NCBI RefSeq assembly: GCF_023715105.1
Contig: NZ_JAMBNO010000025.1
Span: forward strand, 1-45,884
DNA from: Hydrogenophaga intermedia
Lineage (GTDB): Bacteria; Pseudomonadota; Gammaproteobacteria; Burkholderiales; Burkholderiaceae_C
Length of the DNA: 45,884 bases
Direction of reading: 5' to 3'
Position 1 is the first letter of the stretch, and every line of letters starts with the position of its first letter. The notes beneath the pieces are model-generated. The model saw only the letters and a list, made by a program, of their open reading frames with translations. It made no database searches and had not been told where the DNA came from. Below are positions 7,601-16,803 of the stretch, piece by piece. A program made the position numbers and the translations under genes.

Positions 7601-9586
7601 ATGCTGTATCCGCAGGAATTCGACGTCATCGTGGTGGGCGGCGGCCACGCCGGCACCGAGGCTGCGCTGGCCGCGGCCCGCATGGGCTGCGCCACGCTGC
7701 TGCTCACGCACAACATCGAGACGCTGGGTCAGATGAGTTGCAACCCCAGCATCGGTGGCATTGGCAAGGGCCACCTGGTCAAGGAGGTTGACGCGCTGGG
7801 TGGTGCCATGGCCATCGCTACCGACGAAGGCGGCATCCAGTTCCGCATCCTCAACGGCAGCAAGGGCCCTGCGGTGCGTGCCACGCGTGCGCAGGCCGAC
7901 CGCATTCTTTACAAGGCGGCCATCCGGCGCCGGCTGGAGAACCAACCCAACCTGTGGCTGTTCCAGCAGGCGGTGGACGACCTCATGGTGGAGGGCGACC
8001 GCGTGGTGGGCGCGGTGACGCAAGTGGGGGTTCGCTTCCGCGCGCGCACCGTGGTGCTCACGGCCGGCACCTTCCTGGACGGCAAGATCCACGTGGGCCT
8101 GAACAACTACAGCGCTGGCCGTGCGGGCGACCCGCCCGCGGTGTCGCTGTCGGTCCGGTTGAAAGAGCTCAAGCTGCCGCAGGGGCGCCTGAAGACGGGC
8201 ACGCCGCCGCGGCTGGACGGCCGCACCATCGACTGGTCGAAGTGCACCGAGCAGCCGGGCGACGGCATGCCCTTGGCAGATGGCACGCCGGCGAATTCGC
8301 CAGTGCCGGTGTTCAGCTTCATGGGCCGTGCCGACATGCACCCGCGCCAGGTGCCCTGCTGGATCACGCACACCAACGAACGCACGCACGAGATCATCCG
8401 CAGCGGTTTCGACCGCAGCCCCATGTTCACCGGCAAGATCGAAGGCGTGGGCCCGCGCTATTGCCCGAGCGTGGAAGACAAGATCAACCGCTTCGCCGAC
8501 AAGGACAGCCACCAGATCTTCCTGGAGCCCGAGGGGCTGACCACGCACGAGGTCTACCCCAACGGCATTTCCACCAGCCTGCCCTTCGACATCCAGTACG
8601 CGCTGGTGCGCAGCATGGTCGGGCTGGAGAACGCGCACATCCTGCGGCCGGGCTATGCCATCGAGTACGACTATTTCGACCCGCGCTCCCTGAAGAACAG
8701 CTTCGAGACGAAGCAGATCGCCGGGCTGTTTTTCGCAGGGCAGATCAACGGCACCACGGGCTATGAGGAAGCGGCAGCGCAAGGTTTGTTCGCGGGCATC
8801 AACGCTGCGTTGCAGTGCCGCGGCGAGGCGCCCTGGGTGCCGTCGCGCGACCAGGCTTATCTGGGTGTGTTGGTCGACGACCTGGTGACGCAGGGTGTGA
8901 CCGAGCCCTACCGCATGTTCACCAGTCGTGCCGAGTTCCGCCTGCAACTGCGCGAGGACAACGCCGACATGCGCCTCACCGAGGATGGTCGCCGCCTGGG
9001 TCTGGTGGACGACGCGCGTTGGGACGCGTTCTGCCGCAAGCGCGACGCGGTTTCACGTGAAACCGAGCGCCTGAAAGCGACCTGGGTGAACCCACGCGTG
9101 CTGCCGGCGGAGGAGGGTGAACGTGTGCTGGGCAAGGCCATCGAGCACGAGCACAACCTGTTTGACCTGTTGCGCCGCCCGGGGGTGTCGTACGCGGCGC
9201 TCGCTGGCATGAACGGTGGCGCTTACCAGAGCGATGCGGTTTCACGTGAAACACTCGGCGATCTGGCCGACGCGGTGATCGAGCAGGTGGAGATCGCAGC
9301 CAAGTACAGCGGCTACATCGACCGGCAGAAGGCCGAGGTCGAGCGCGCGGCGAGCTTCGAGCACCTGCGCCTGCCGCCGGACATTGACTACCTGCAGGTG
9401 ACGTCGCTGTCGTTCGAGGCGCGGCAAAAGCTCGCCAAACACCGGCCCGAGACCCTTGGTCAGGCGGCTCGCATCTCGGGCATCACGCCCGCGAGCATCT
9501 CCCTGTTGTTGATTCACCTGAAGAAGGGTGGCTTCAAGGGCTTCGGCGTTGCGCCCCGCCCGCAAGCCGAGACCGCCGCGACATGA
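7601..9586 (+). CDS. mnmG: tRNA uridine-5-carboxymethylaminomethyl modification enzyme MnmG (GidA)
   Basis: A 661-residue FAD enzyme that, with MnmE, modifies the wobble uridine (U34) of certain tRNAs. The FAD-binding [17 protein letters not shown] lies at 13-29, the conserved [20 protein letters not shown] at 46-65, and the C-terminal helical domain is complete ([18 protein letters not shown]). ATG 7601 gives the standard N terminus. It overlaps rsmG by four bases (ATGA at 9583-9586). Two exact parS cores lie in its 3' part (9050-9063 and 9239-9252), and each encodes the same peptide DAVSRET in context. It anchors the chromosomal block. Confidence 0.98.
   Translation: MLYPQEFDVIVVGGGHAGTEAALAAARMGCATLLLTHNIETLGQMSCNPSIGGIGKGHLVKEVDALGGAMAIATDEGGIQFRILNGSKGPAVRATRAQADRILYKAAIRRRLENQPNLWLFQQAVDDLMVEGDRVVGAVTQVGVRFRARTVVLTAGTFLDGKIHVGLNNYSAGRAGDPPAVSLSVRLKELKLPQGRLKTGTPPRLDGRTIDWSKCTEQPGDGMPLADGTPANSPVPVFSFMGRADMHPRQVPCWITHTNERTHEIIRSGFDRSPMFTGKIEGVGPRYCPSVEDKINRFADKDSHQIFLEPEGLTTHEVYPNGISTSLPFDIQYALVRSMVGLENAHILRPGYAIEYDYFDPRSLKNSFETKQIAGLFFAGQINGTTGYEEAAAQGLFAGINAALQCRGEAPWVPSRDQAYLGVLVDDLVTQGVTEPYRMFTSRAEFRLQLREDNADMRLTEDGRRLGLVDDARWDAFCRKRDAVSRETERLKATWVNPRVLPAEEGERVLGKAIEHEHNLFDLLRRPGVSYAALAGMNGGAYQSDAVSRETLGDLADAVIEQVEIAAKYSGYIDRQKAEVERAASFEHLRLPPDIDYLQVTSLSFEARQKLAKHRPETLGQAARISGITPASISLLLIHLKKGGFKGFGVAPRPQAETAAT
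9050..9063. promoter_or_regulatory. parS centromere site inside mnmG
   Basis: GTTTCACGTGAAAC, an exact match to the core of the bacterial parS consensus bound by ParB. It lies at about codon 484 of mnmG and encodes part of DAVSRET. Confidence 0.92.
9239..9252. promoter_or_regulatory. parS centromere site inside mnmG (second)
   Basis: GTTTCACGTGAAAC followed by A. Exact core, 189 bases after the first and in the same codon phase, so it again encodes VSRET. Confidence 0.92.
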
Positions 9587-10269
9587 CCCGCCTGCCCCAA
9601 GCACTGCGCGACGAACTGCGCCAGGAACTCAAGCTGGGTCTGCGTGCGCTCGACCTGGAGCTCGACAAGGCGCAGGTCGAACTGCTGCTCGACTATCTCG
9701 CCCTGATCGAAAAGTGGACCCGCGTCTACAACCTGACGGCTGTGCGCGACCCCGGCGAGATGCTCACCCACCACTTGCTCGACAGCCTTGCCGTGGTCGG
9801 GCCGCTGCTGCGTGAGACCGACGGCCGCCCGGTGCGCCTGCTGGACGTGGGCGCGGGCGCCGGCCTCCCGGGGGTCGTGATCGCGATCGCCTGTCCGCAC
9901 ATCGAGGTCACCTGCGTGGACACGGTCGCCAAGAAGGCGGCCTTCATCCAGCAAGTGGCGACCGAGTTGGCGCTCGTCAACCTGCGCGGCCTGCACGCCC
10001 GGGTCGAGACCCTGGACCGGCGCAACCGTGGGGAAGAGGGCTTCGACGTCATCACCTCGCGCGCCTTTGCCTCGCTGGTCGACTTTGTCGACTGGTCGCA
10101 CCGCGCGCTGCAGATCGGTGGGTTGTGGATGGCCCTCAAGGGCAAGCACCCGCAGGCCGAACTGCTGGCCCTGCCGCCGGGGGTGGAGGTGTTTCACGTG
10201 GAACCGATCGCCGTGCCGGGCCTCAAGGCGGATCGCTGCATCGTCTGGATGCGCGACCACCGGTCCTGA
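9583..10269 (+). CDS. rsmG: 16S rRNA (guanine527-N7)-methyltransferase RsmG (GidB)
   Basis: A 228-residue SAM-dependent methyltransferase that methylates G527 of 16S rRNA. The motifs are NLTAVR (50-55), HHLLDSL (63-69), the SAM-binding [12 protein letters not shown] (86-97), and ITSRAFASL near 157-165. The start overlaps the mnmG stop, the usual gidA-gidB arrangement. A parS-like site with one mismatch overlaps the 3' part and encodes VFHVEP. A 94-base gap separates it from the LysE-type gene. Confidence 0.97.
   Translation: MTRLPQALRDELRQELKLGLRALDLELDKAQVELLLDYLALIEKWTRVYNLTAVRDPGEMLTHHLLDSLAVVGPLLRETDGRPVRLLDVGAGAGLPGVVIAIACPHIEVTCVDTVAKKAAFIQQVATELALVNLRGLHARVETLDRRNRGEEGFDVITSRAFASLVDFVDWSHRALQIGGLWMALKGKHPQAELLALPPGVEVFHVEPIAVPGLKADRCIVWMRDHRS
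10191..10204. promoter_or_regulatory. near-consensus parS site inside rsmG
   Basis: GTTTCACGTGGAAC, one mismatch (A to G) in the right half site. It is read in a different codon phase from the mnmG copies (VFHVEP). ParB binding may be weaker. Confidence 0.65.
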
Positions 10270-10363
10270 AAGCCGCTTTTCGGGCCGCCGGGGGCCCCGG
10301 CCGGTCCGGATCGCCGCAAGCGGTCACGTACACTCGACCCCTGCTTTTTCGGGGGCTCACACC

Positions 10364-10978
10364 ATGTTCGGCATTGCGGATTACGGCGCCTTCGTCATCG
10401 CCGTCGTCGTGTTCCTCGCCATTCCCGGCCCGGGCAATCTGGCCCTCATCACCTCGACCGGCAAGGGTGGCGTGCGGGGCGGCCTGGCGGCCACCCTGGG
10501 GGTGATCGCGGGCGACCAGGTGCTGATGTGGGCCGCGGTGGCCGGCGTGGCCGCGCTGCTGACCGCCACCCCGGCGCTGTTCGGTGCCGTGCAATGGGTG
10601 GGTGCCGCTTACCTCGCCTGGCTGGGCTGGAAGATGCTCACCGCCAAGCCCGGCGACGCCCCGGTGTTGAACATTCGCCCGCGCCAGTACTTCCAGCAGG
10701 CCGCGGCCATCACCCTGCTCAACCCCAAGGCCATCGTGTTCTACATGGCCTTCTTCCCGCTGTTCGTGGACCCGGCCCGCCACCAGGGCCTGGTCACCTT
10801 CGGTGCCATGGCTGCCACCATCGCCGCGCTCACCTTCGCCTACGGAATGGGCATGACGCTGATCGTGCATTTCCTTGCCGAGCGCCTGCGCGCCAACCCC
10901 TTGTTCGGCCGCGTGCTTGAAAAGCTTGCGGGCGTGTTCCTCATCGGTTTCGGCGTCAAGCTGGCCCTCTCCAAATAA
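10364..10978 (+). CDS. LysE/RhtB-family amino-acid exporter
   Basis: A 204-residue inner-membrane protein with about six hydrophobic segments. The N terminus has the family signature VFLAIPGPGNLALITSTGKGGVRGG (residues about 15-40), and the middle has AITLLNPKAIVFYMAFFPLFV, both typical of LysE/RhtB exporters of amino acids or homoserine-type compounds. The substrate cannot be told. It lies between rsmG and parA on the same strand, nine bases before parA, so it may be co-transcribed with parA. Confidence 0.92.
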   Translation: MFGIADYGAFVIAVVVFLAIPGPGNLALITSTGKGGVRGGLAATLGVIAGDQVLMWAAVAGVAALLTATPALFGAVQWVGAAYLAWLGWKMLTAKPGDAPVLNIRPRQYFQQAAAITLLNPKAIVFYMAFFPLFVDPARHQGLVTFGAMAATIAALTFAYGMGMTLIVHFLAERLRANPLFGRVLEKLAGVFLIGFGVKLALSK

Positions 10979-10987
10979 GCACCCGAC

Positions 10988-11758
10988 ATGGCGAAGATCT
11001 TTTGTGTGGCCAACCAGAAGGGCGGCGTCGGCAAGACCACCACCACGGTCAACCTGGCCGCGGGCCTCGCTAAGGTGGGGCAGCGTGTGCTGATGGTGGA
11101 TCTCGATCCCCAGGGCAATGCCACCATGGGGTCGGGCGTGGACAAGCGCGCCATGAAGCTCTCGGTCTATGACGTGCTGCTGGAGTCGGCCACGGTGAAC
11201 GAGGCGGCGGTCTTCTCGGAGAAGTGCGGCTACCACGTGCTCGGCGCCAACCGCGAGCTGGCGGGCGCCGAGGTCGAACTGGTGGAGGTGGAGCGGCGCG
11301 AGCGCCGGCTCAAGCAGGCGCTGGCCGCAGTCAGCGAGCAGTTCGACTTCGTGCTGATCGACTGCCCGCCCAGCCTGAGCATGCTCACCCTGAATGGCCT
11401 GTGTTCGGCGCATGGCGTGATCGTGCCCATGCAGTGCGAGTACTTCGCGCTCGAAGGCCTGACCGACCTGGTCAACACCATCAAGCAGGTGCACGCCAAC
11501 CTGAACAAGGACCTGCAGATCATCGGCCTGCTGCGCGTGATGTTCGACCCGCGCATCACCCTGCAACAACAGGTGAGCGACCAGCTCAAGGCCCACTTCG
11601 CCGACAAGGTGTTCGACACCGTGATTCCGCGCAACGTGCGCCTGGCCGAGGCGCCGAGTTACGGCCTGCCCGGCGTGGTGTTCGACCCGGCCGCGCGCGG
11701 CAGCCAGGCCTTCATCGCCTTCGCCGAGGAGATGGTCCAGCGCATCCGGAAGATGTAG
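10988..11758 (+). CDS. parA: chromosome partitioning ATPase ParA (Soj)
   Basis: A 256-residue deviant-Walker ATPase. Walker A QKGGVGKTT is at 10-18, the A' motif VDLDPQGN at 38-44, and Walker B FVLIDCPPSLSML around 121-133. It forms dynamic gradients on the nucleoid that move ParB-parS complexes to the cell poles or halves. It is of chromosomal type, without the long N-terminal DNA-binding domain of plasmid ParA type Ia, and is followed by a hydrolase gene and then parB. An exact parS core lies just past its stop. The ICE encodes a second, smaller ParA at 42697. Confidence 0.97.
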   Translation: MAKIFCVANQKGGVGKTTTTVNLAAGLAKVGQRVLMVDLDPQGNATMGSGVDKRAMKLSVYDVLLESATVNEAAVFSEKCGYHVLGANRELAGAEVELVEVERRERRLKQALAAVSEQFDFVLIDCPPSLSMLTLNGLCSAHGVIVPMQCEYFALEGLTDLVNTIKQVHANLNKDLQIIGLLRVMFDPRITLQQQVSDQLKAHFADKVFDTVIPRNVRLAEAPSYGLPGVVFDPAARGSQAFIAFAEEMVQRIRKM

Positions 11759-11761
11759 GAC

Positions 11762-11775
11762 GTTTCACGTGAAAC
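11762..11775. promoter_or_regulatory. parS centromere site at the start of the hydrolase gene
   Basis: GTTTCACGTGAAAC, exact core. It lies three bases after the parA stop, and its GTG (11769-11771) is the start codon of the following gene. Confidence 0.92.
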
Positions 11776-12314
11776 CGGAGAACGTCCTGATCCTGCCGGG
11801 CTGGCAGAACAGCGGGCCTGCACATTGGCAGAGCCGCTGGGAGATGGCCCACGGCTACCGGCGCGTCGACCAGCACGACTGGATGACGCCGCAGCGCGGC
11901 GACTGGATGGCGCGGCTGGAAGACGTCGTGCTGGCGGCCGACGGCCCGGTGGTTCTGGTGGCGCACAGCCTGGGCTGCATGCTCACCGCGGCATGGGCCG
12001 CGCATTCGAAGAACAGCGCGCGTGTGCGGGGCGCGCTGCTCGTGGCGCCAGGCGACCCGGAGCGCGAGGAGCTACAAGGCCTGCTGCCGAGCTGGTCGCC
12101 CGTGGTGCGCCAGCGCCTGCCGTTTCCCGGCATCCTGGTGGGCAGCCGCGACGACCCGTATTGCACCTTCGAGCGTGCCCAGGGCTTTGCCGCCGATTGG
12201 GGCGCGCGCTTCATCGACCTCGGCAACGCGGGTCACATCAACGCCGACTCCGGCCTGGGCGATTGGCCGCAGGGCCATGCCTGGCTGGCCGAACTCATGA
12301 AAGACAACCCCTGA
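11769..12314 (+). CDS. RBBP9/YdeN-type alpha/beta hydrolase
   Basis: A 181-residue small serine hydrolase. The family signature LILPGWQNSGPAHWQSRWE is at 7-25, the nucleophile Ser67 is in VAHSLGC, and the catalytic His is in NAGHINADSGLGDWPQG near residue 155. The substrate is unknown. The GTG start lies within a parS site and the stop overlaps the parB start (TGATG), so it is part of a parA-hydrolase-parB operon. ParB binding at its start codon could affect its expression. Ribosome binding might use GGAC or read-through from parA; no strong site is visible. Confidence 0.9.
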   Translation: MKPENVLILPGWQNSGPAHWQSRWEMAHGYRRVDQHDWMTPQRGDWMARLEDVVLAADGPVVLVAHSLGCMLTAAWAAHSKNSARVRGALLVAPGDPEREELQGLLPSWSPVVRQRLPFPGILVGSRDDPYCTFERAQGFAADWGARFIDLGNAGHINADSGLGDWPQGHAWLAELMKDNP

Positions 12315-13231
12315 TGGTCAACAAGAAACCCAAGGGCCTGGGCCGCGGCCTAGAAGCCCTTCTCGGTCCCAAAGTCGAAGACAAGCCCGCCGGTGAAGCG
12401 GCGGCCGGCGCGCCGTCCACGCTGGCGCTCGAGGAACTGGTGCCCGGCCAGTACCAGCCGCGCACGCGCATGGACGAGGGCGCGCTCTACGAGCTGGCCG
12501 AGAGCATCAAGGCCCAGGGCATCATGCAGCCGATCCTGGTGCGCAAGCTCACCAGCGGCCCGAACGCCGGCAAGCACGAGATCATCGCCGGCGAGCGGCG
12601 CTTTCGCGCCTCGAAGCTGGCTGGCCTGAGCGCCGTGCCGGTGCTGGTGCGCGAGGTGCCGGACGAGTCGGCCGCGGCCATGGCGCTGATCGAGAACATC
12701 CAGCGCGAAGATCTGAACCCGCTGGAAGAAGCCCACGGCCTGCAAAGGCTGGTGAAAGAGTTTGGGCTCACTCACGAACAGGCGGCGCAGGCCGTGGGTC
12801 GCTCGCGCAGCGCTGCCAGCAACCTGCTGCGCCTGCTGCAACTGGCCGAGCCGGTGCAGACCATGCTCATGGCCGGCGACATCGACATGGGCCACGCGCG
12901 CGCGCTGCTGCCGCTGGACAAGGCCTCGCAGATCACCGCTGGTAACCAGATCGCGACGAAAAAACTGTCGGTGCGCGAGGCCGAAAGCCTGGTCAAGAAG
13001 CTCTCGGCCGAGTTCGCCCTGGCCCCGCAGAAGCCGCGCAAGGAAAAGTCGCGCGATATCCGCCGCGTGGAAGAGGAACTGGCCGACCTGCTGACCGCCG
13101 AGGTCGAGGTGCGCGTGAAGAAGCGCGTCAAGCGCCACGGCCGGGTGGAGGAAATGGGCGAACTCGTGATCCAGTTCGGCTCGCTGGACGCCTTGAACGG
13201 CATCATCGAGCGCCTGCGGGCGGGGCACTGA
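12314..13231 (+). CDS. parB: chromosome partitioning protein ParB (Spo0J)
   Basis: A 305-residue DNA-binding CTPase that loads at parS and spreads. The N-terminal KKPKGLGRGLEALLG is the ParA-activating segment. The CTP-binding region has GERRFRAS (93-100, Box II) and ENIQRE (128-133, Box III). The helix-turn-helix GLTHEQAAQAVGRSRSAASN (151-170) reads parS, and the C-terminal dimerisation end GSLDALNGIIERLR is present. The ATG overlaps the hydrolase stop. It is the last chromosomal gene before the ICE, which seems to have entered just downstream. Confidence 0.97.
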   Translation: MVNKKPKGLGRGLEALLGPKVEDKPAGEAAAGAPSTLALEELVPGQYQPRTRMDEGALYELAESIKAQGIMQPILVRKLTSGPNAGKHEIIAGERRFRASKLAGLSAVPVLVREVPDESAAAMALIENIQREDLNPLEEAHGLQRLVKEFGLTHEQAAQAVGRSRSAASNLLRLLQLAEPVQTMLMAGDIDMGHARALLPLDKASQITAGNQIATKKLSVREAESLVKKLSAEFALAPQKPRKEKSRDIRRVEEELADLLTAEVEVRVKKRVKRHGRVEEMGELVIQFGSLDALNGIIERLRAGH

Positions 13232-13297
13232 GCGACGTCGCAGGGGCGCAAGAGCGGATCTTGCAAGTGACAAGGGAGTAGGAACGTGGAAGCAAAA

Positions 13298-13316
13298 AAG
13301 TTCTGGTGTCAAGTCC
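13298..13316 (+). repeat. direct repeat bracketing the ICE, left arm (candidate att)
   Basis: AAGTTCTGGTGTCAAGTCC. It matches 45734-45752 (AACTTCTGGTGTCAAGACC) at 17 of 19 positions, with 13 exact in the centre (TTCTGGTGTCAAG). It lies 66 bases after the parB stop. Confidence 0.45.
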
Positions 13317-13536
13317 TTCGTGCAAATCACGCAGAGCTTGAAACCGTATATGGGACAGTAGGTTAGCTCGTTTTCAGGCCACTTTGCGGAAGTGCGGCCT
13401 TGTGGGCTAGGAGCCACATAGGAGCGTCGGGAGGGAAAGCCGGATCGCGCTGGAGCGTGCGGGATTGCCGAGGAACGGCGGGCCTGTCGCACCATCATAG
13501 CCCAAGAGGCTTTGCGTGCGGCATCCAGAGAATGAA

Positions 13537-13564
13537 GAACGCGCAGCCTGGGGCTGCGCGTTCG
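13537..13564 (-). terminator. terminator of the trb operon
   Basis: GAACGCGCAGC-CTGG-GGCTGCGCGTTC, a stem of about 11-12 bp. On the minus strand it is followed by TTCATTCTCT, a weak T-rich run, 27 bases after the stop of the last trb-cluster gene. Confidence 0.65.
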
Positions 13565-13590
13565 ACGGATGCCATTGGTACGCGACGCCA

Positions 13591-13836
13591 TCATGTCGGC
13601 TTCGTTGGCGCGCTCCGTGTCGCTGTGCCCTTCCTGAATCCCCGATCCCCCGCCATGAACGCCTCCAGCATGTGCGGGATAAGCGTCGTTGCATCGACGG
13701 TCTCGCCATATGCCTGCGCGTGCAGCGCGGCATAGCGGTCGAGGGTGGCCCTCAGGCTGGCCGGGCAAGCGAAGGTCAGCTTGACGCTCTCGGTCTTGGG
13801 CAGTGGCCCGAGCCGCAGTTTCTTGGTCGTGCTCAT
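13591..13836 (-). CDS. DUF2274 domain protein, end of trb cluster
   Basis: An 81-residue basic protein beginning MSTTKKLRLGPLPKTESVK, followed by LTFACPASLRATLDRYAALHAQAYGE and a C-terminal LIPHMLEAFMAGDRGFRK. It is the DUF2274 type found after trbI in Tn4371-like elements, with a ribbon-helix-helix-like pattern. Function is unknown; regulation of transfer is a guess. The ATG overlaps the trbI stop (ATGA), so it belongs to the trb operon and is its last gene. Confidence 0.85.
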   Translation of the reverse strand: MSTTKKLRLGPLPKTESVKLTFACPASLRATLDRYAALHAQAYGETVDATTLIPHMLEAFMAGDRGFRKGTATRSAPTKPT

Positions 13837-15101
13837 TGCATCGCTCCCCGCTGGAAGAACATTGGCTGGTACGGACGCAGCACCAGATCGCGGTTGGCGA
13901 TGATCCGCACCGGCAGGCCGGGCCGCTCGGTCAGCGTCGGCTGGATGTTCATGTTGCGCCGGGTCATCTCCTGCCCGACCTGGTTGATGCTGTCCTGTGC
14001 GCTGTCGCGCCCGGCGATCACGATGCGGTTGCCGTCCTGCCGGTTCTCCGGCGCGGCCAACTCGGCGCCGATGCCCAGCAGCGTCGTCAGCGCCGCACCG
14101 GCGACGATGCGGCTCCAGTGGTAGTCCACACCGTCTTCCAGGCCCGAATAGCCGGCCGGATCGGTGCCGACGAGGTTGTCCAGCGTCAGCGAGGACGTGT
14201 CCGGCAGGATGATGCGGTTCCAAACCACCTGCACCCGGCTCTGTCCATAGCTGACCTGGCTGTTGTAGCGGCCCAGGATGCGCGAGCCCTGCGGAATCAG
14301 CAGGAACTTGCCCGTGGCCGTGTCGTAGACCGGCTCCGTCACCGTGGCGATCACGTCGCCCGGAAGATCGGACTTGATGCCTGTCACCAGCGCGCCAGCG
14401 ATCACCGTCCCGGCCATCACCTGATACGGCGAGGACGGCATTTTCAGATTCCCGGAATTGCGGGTTTCCGTAGAGCCGCCTTTCAGGAACGCCTCTTTCT
14501 GGTCTTGTCGATTCTGCACAGCGGTCGGGTCGGCGGGCTGGGCCGCCGTCGAGGCCGGCCCGGCGGCGAGCGGGTCGAAGCCCGCCAAGGCCGATGCTTG
14601 GCCAGCCGCAGCGACTTGCGCAGCCGCTGGCGCGGCGGTCTTGCCAGGCGTGCCCGAGCGGAAGAACACCGAGGAAGCTGCTGCCGCTTCAGCTTCCTTG
14701 CGCCGTGCATCCTCCGGGTCGTGGCCCGGCGGCGCGTAGGTGGGCGTCACCGGCTGCTGCGCCTTCACGATGGCCGGGCCAAGGTCGCCCGGCAGCGGCG
14801 GCCCCAGCTCGGGCACCTTTCGCGGCAGCTTGGAGTAATCCGAAGGCAGGCCATCCAGCCCCTCGGACTTCGAGACGCGATCGACGTTGTAAAGCTCGGT
14901 CTGCTCGCCTGCGCCGCGCCGGTGCGGCTGCAATGACCAGATCGTGGCCCCGAGCACGGCGACCGACAGGCCACCGGTGAGCATGGCCAGCGTGCGCCGG
15001 TTCAGGCGTGTGACCGGGCGCGGCTGGGCGCGCAGCGCCACCGCCTCGGGCGCGACCTTGCCCGCCTGCGGCGCAAAGTCAGGGGAATCGTCCTGGCTCA
15101 T
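13833..15101 (-). CDS. trbI: conjugal transfer protein TrbI (VirB10-like)
   Basis: A 422-residue envelope-spanning protein of the type IV secretion core complex. A cytoplasmic N terminus is followed by one membrane segment (about 37-57, LAMLTGGLSVAVLGATIW), a Pro/Ala-rich periplasmic linker, and the TrbI C-terminal domain (about 235-400) with AGTVIAGALVTGIKSDLPG, LLIPQGSRILGRYNSQV and VVWNRIILPD. Length is usual for the family. It lies two bases after trbG. Confidence 0.96.
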   Translation of the reverse strand: MSQDDSPDFAPQAGKVAPEAVALRAQPRPVTRLNRRTLAMLTGGLSVAVLGATIWSLQPHRRGAGEQTELYNVDRVSKSEGLDGLPSDYSKLPRKVPELGPPLPGDLGPAIVKAQQPVTPTYAPPGHDPEDARRKEAEAAAASSVFFRSGTPGKTAAPAAAQVAAAGQASALAGFDPLAAGPASTAAQPADPTAVQNRQDQKEAFLKGGSTETRNSGNLKMPSSPYQVMAGTVIAGALVTGIKSDLPGDVIATVTEPVYDTATGKFLLIPQGSRILGRYNSQVSYGQSRVQVVWNRIILPDTSSLTLDNLVGTDPAGYSGLEDGVDYHWSRIVAGAALTTLLGIGAELAAPENRQDGNRIVIAGRDSAQDSINQVGQEMTRRNMNIQPTLTERPGLPVRIIANRDLVLRPYQPMFFQRGAMQ

Positions 15102-15103
15102 GC

Positions 15104-16084
15104 TCAGTTCCTCCGCGTGCCATCGGTACGTTCGATCCGCACCACATCGCCCTTGTCCCCGCCCAGGCGTAGTTCGGCGGCGCCGAACAGGCGATCCACG
15201 ATGTAGTACGGCGGCCGGAAGCGGTAATTGACGAGTTGCCCATCGCCCTGGGCGCCGATGACGAACAGCGGCGGCAGTTCGCCTTGGGCGATGCCCGGCG
15301 GAAACTGGATATAGACCTTCTCGCCGTCATCGAAGGCGCGCAGCGGCTTCCAAGGCGGATTGCTGCCGCTGACCGCATAGCGGAACCGGATCTTCTCCAA
15401 CGACAGCCCGGCATCGACCGGCGCGGCGGCGCTGGCCGCCTGCGCCTGGCGCTGCAAGGCCAGCATCTTGTCCTTCGGGTACTCCCAGGACACCGACGCC
15501 ATCCACGTCTTTTCGGTAGAGGTCAGCTCCAGCAGATAGGTGCGCCGGCTGGTCGTGATGACGAGATTGGTCTTCAGGCCCGAGCGGATCGGTTTGACCA
15601 TCACATTGACGCGCAGCGCGTCAGCGCTGCCGCTCGATGTGTCCCCGACGATCCAGCGCACGGTATCGCCAGCGGCCACCGTCACCAGTTCCTCGCCGGG
15701 CTGGAGCGCGATCACCGTCACGCGGCCCACGGCCGCATAGACCTGATACAGCGCGCCATCGGTGAAGGGCCAGACCTGGATCGCGTTGACGTAGCCCTCG
15801 CGCGTGGGCGCAATGCGCGCCTCGGCGTTGGCGCGGGACACACGCACGGTTTCATCGGCGGGTTCCGGCGTGGGCTTGGCATCCGGCACAGGTTTCATCT
15901 GCGCCGGCATCGGCAGCACCTGCGGCACGGCCACCACTTCCACAGGCGCAGGCGGCTCCGGCAGCGGCTGCGCCTGCGCCGGCTCATCGAGCGAAATGGA
16001 CGGCGGCGGCTTGCCCTGCGTGGCGCAGCCCGCGAGGGCAAGCAACATGATCGGCAAGGCGGATTTACGGAAAAGATCATTCAT
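15104..16084 (-). CDS. trbG: conjugal transfer protein TrbG (VirB9-like)
   Basis: A 326-residue outer-membrane core component. The lipoprotein-like signal MNDLFRKSALPIMLLALAGC places the lipobox Cys at 20. A Pro-rich linker follows, then the CagX/VirB9 domain (about 105-320) with VQVYAAVGRVTVIALQPGEE-like strands and WKPLRAFDDGEKVYIQFPP. The ATG at 16084 overlaps the trbF stop; the upstream start at 16123 lies within trbF and is rejected. VirB9-like proteins pair with VirB7 and VirB10; no separate VirB7 is seen, so the lipid anchor here may serve instead. Confidence 0.95.
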   Translation of the reverse strand: MNDLFRKSALPIMLLALAGCATQGKPPPSISLDEPAQAQPLPEPPAPVEVVAVPQVLPMPAQMKPVPDAKPTPEPADETVRVSRANAEARIAPTREGYVNAIQVWPFTDGALYQVYAAVGRVTVIALQPGEELVTVAAGDTVRWIVGDTSSGSADALRVNVMVKPIRSGLKTNLVITTSRRTYLLELTSTEKTWMASVSWEYPKDKMLALQRQAQAASAAAPVDAGLSLEKIRFRYAVSGSNPPWKPLRAFDDGEKVYIQFPPGIAQGELPPLFVIGAQGDGQLVNYRFRPPYYIVDRLFGAAELRLGGDKGDVVRIERTDGTRRN

Positions 16085-16785
16085 GGCTTTGCTCCTTCGT
16101 TTCCTTCCAGTTCGCGGCTCCACGACAGCCCGTTGACGTAGATACCCAGAGGGTTCTTGCGCACGCGCTGCTCGGTGCGCGGCGTCTGCTGCACGATGGA
16201 AACCACGGCGTTCCAGCGTTCGGTGCGATCCAGCGCGCCATTGACAAAGCGCGTCTCCGTCCAGCGCACGTTGAAAGACGTGTCGCTGGCGCGGGTCACG
16301 CTGGTGATCTGCACCGTCACCGACTCCTTGCCGATGCGCGCGAACGGATCGTTCACGCGGGCGTACTCGTTGAGCACCACGGCGCCCTTGTCAGTGGTGT
16401 AGTCGTAGGCATCCAGCCAGTTCTGCCGCACCACGATGGGGTCGATGGACAGCGAGCGCACCAGGCCGATGAAGCGGCCCAGGTGATAGGCCACCTGGGC
16501 ATCGCTGGGCCGATACGGCGTAGCGGCTTCACCGACCGCGCGCACCTGGCCCGCGTTGTCCACCTCGATAACGTAGGGCGTGACGATGGACTGCGCCGAG
16601 CGCCAGACCAGCCCGCCCGCCATCAGCACGGCCAACGTGAGGCAGCCAAAGGCCATGAAGCGCCAGTTCTTGGCCTGCACGCGGGCCGAGCCGATACGGT
16701 CGTCCCAGACCTGCGCGGCGGATTGGTAGGGGGTGGCAGGCTGCGGCGTATCGGCGTAGCGCACCTGCGGTCTTTTGAATCGCAT
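16081..16785 (-). CDS. trbF: conjugal transfer protein TrbF (VirB8-like)
   Basis: A 234-residue inner-membrane assembly factor. The short cytoplasmic N terminus (RFKRPQVRYADTP) precedes one membrane helix (about 42-62, WRFMAFGCLTLAVLMAGGLVW) and the VirB8 periplasmic domain, with VAYHLGRFIGLVRSLSIDP and YTTDKGAVVLNEYA, ending KNPLGIYVNGLSWSRELEG. It follows trbL after 18 bases and overlaps trbG. Confidence 0.95.
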   Translation of the reverse strand: MRFKRPQVRYADTPQPATPYQSAAQVWDDRIGSARVQAKNWRFMAFGCLTLAVLMAGGLVWRSAQSIVTPYVIEVDNAGQVRAVGEAATPYRPSDAQVAYHLGRFIGLVRSLSIDPIVVRQNWLDAYDYTTDKGAVVLNEYARVNDPFARIGKESVTVQITSVTRASDTSFNVRWTETRFVNGALDRTERWNAVVSIVQQTPRTEQRVRKNPLGIYVNGLSWSRELEGNEGAKP

Positions 16786-16803
16786 GAGGGTTCTCCTTGA
16801 AGA

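Larger units (their letters stand above)
13232..13590. other. chromosome-ICE junction region without genes
   Basis: No gene is seen between parB and the last ICE gene. It holds one arm of the 19-base direct repeat (13298-13316), followed by DNA of ICE character, and a long hairpin (13537-13564). The true attachment site is probably within 13235-13330. The 8-base TTTTTCAT reported for Tn4371-type elements was not found here, so the site may differ. Confidence 0.5.

Noticed and set aside
7472..8947. 491-codon minus-strand frame
   Set aside because: Antisense shadow of mnmG; no recognisable motif.
13232..13590. tRNA gene as ICE attachment site
   Set aside because: No cloverleaf or CCA-ending sequence can be found near either end of the element.
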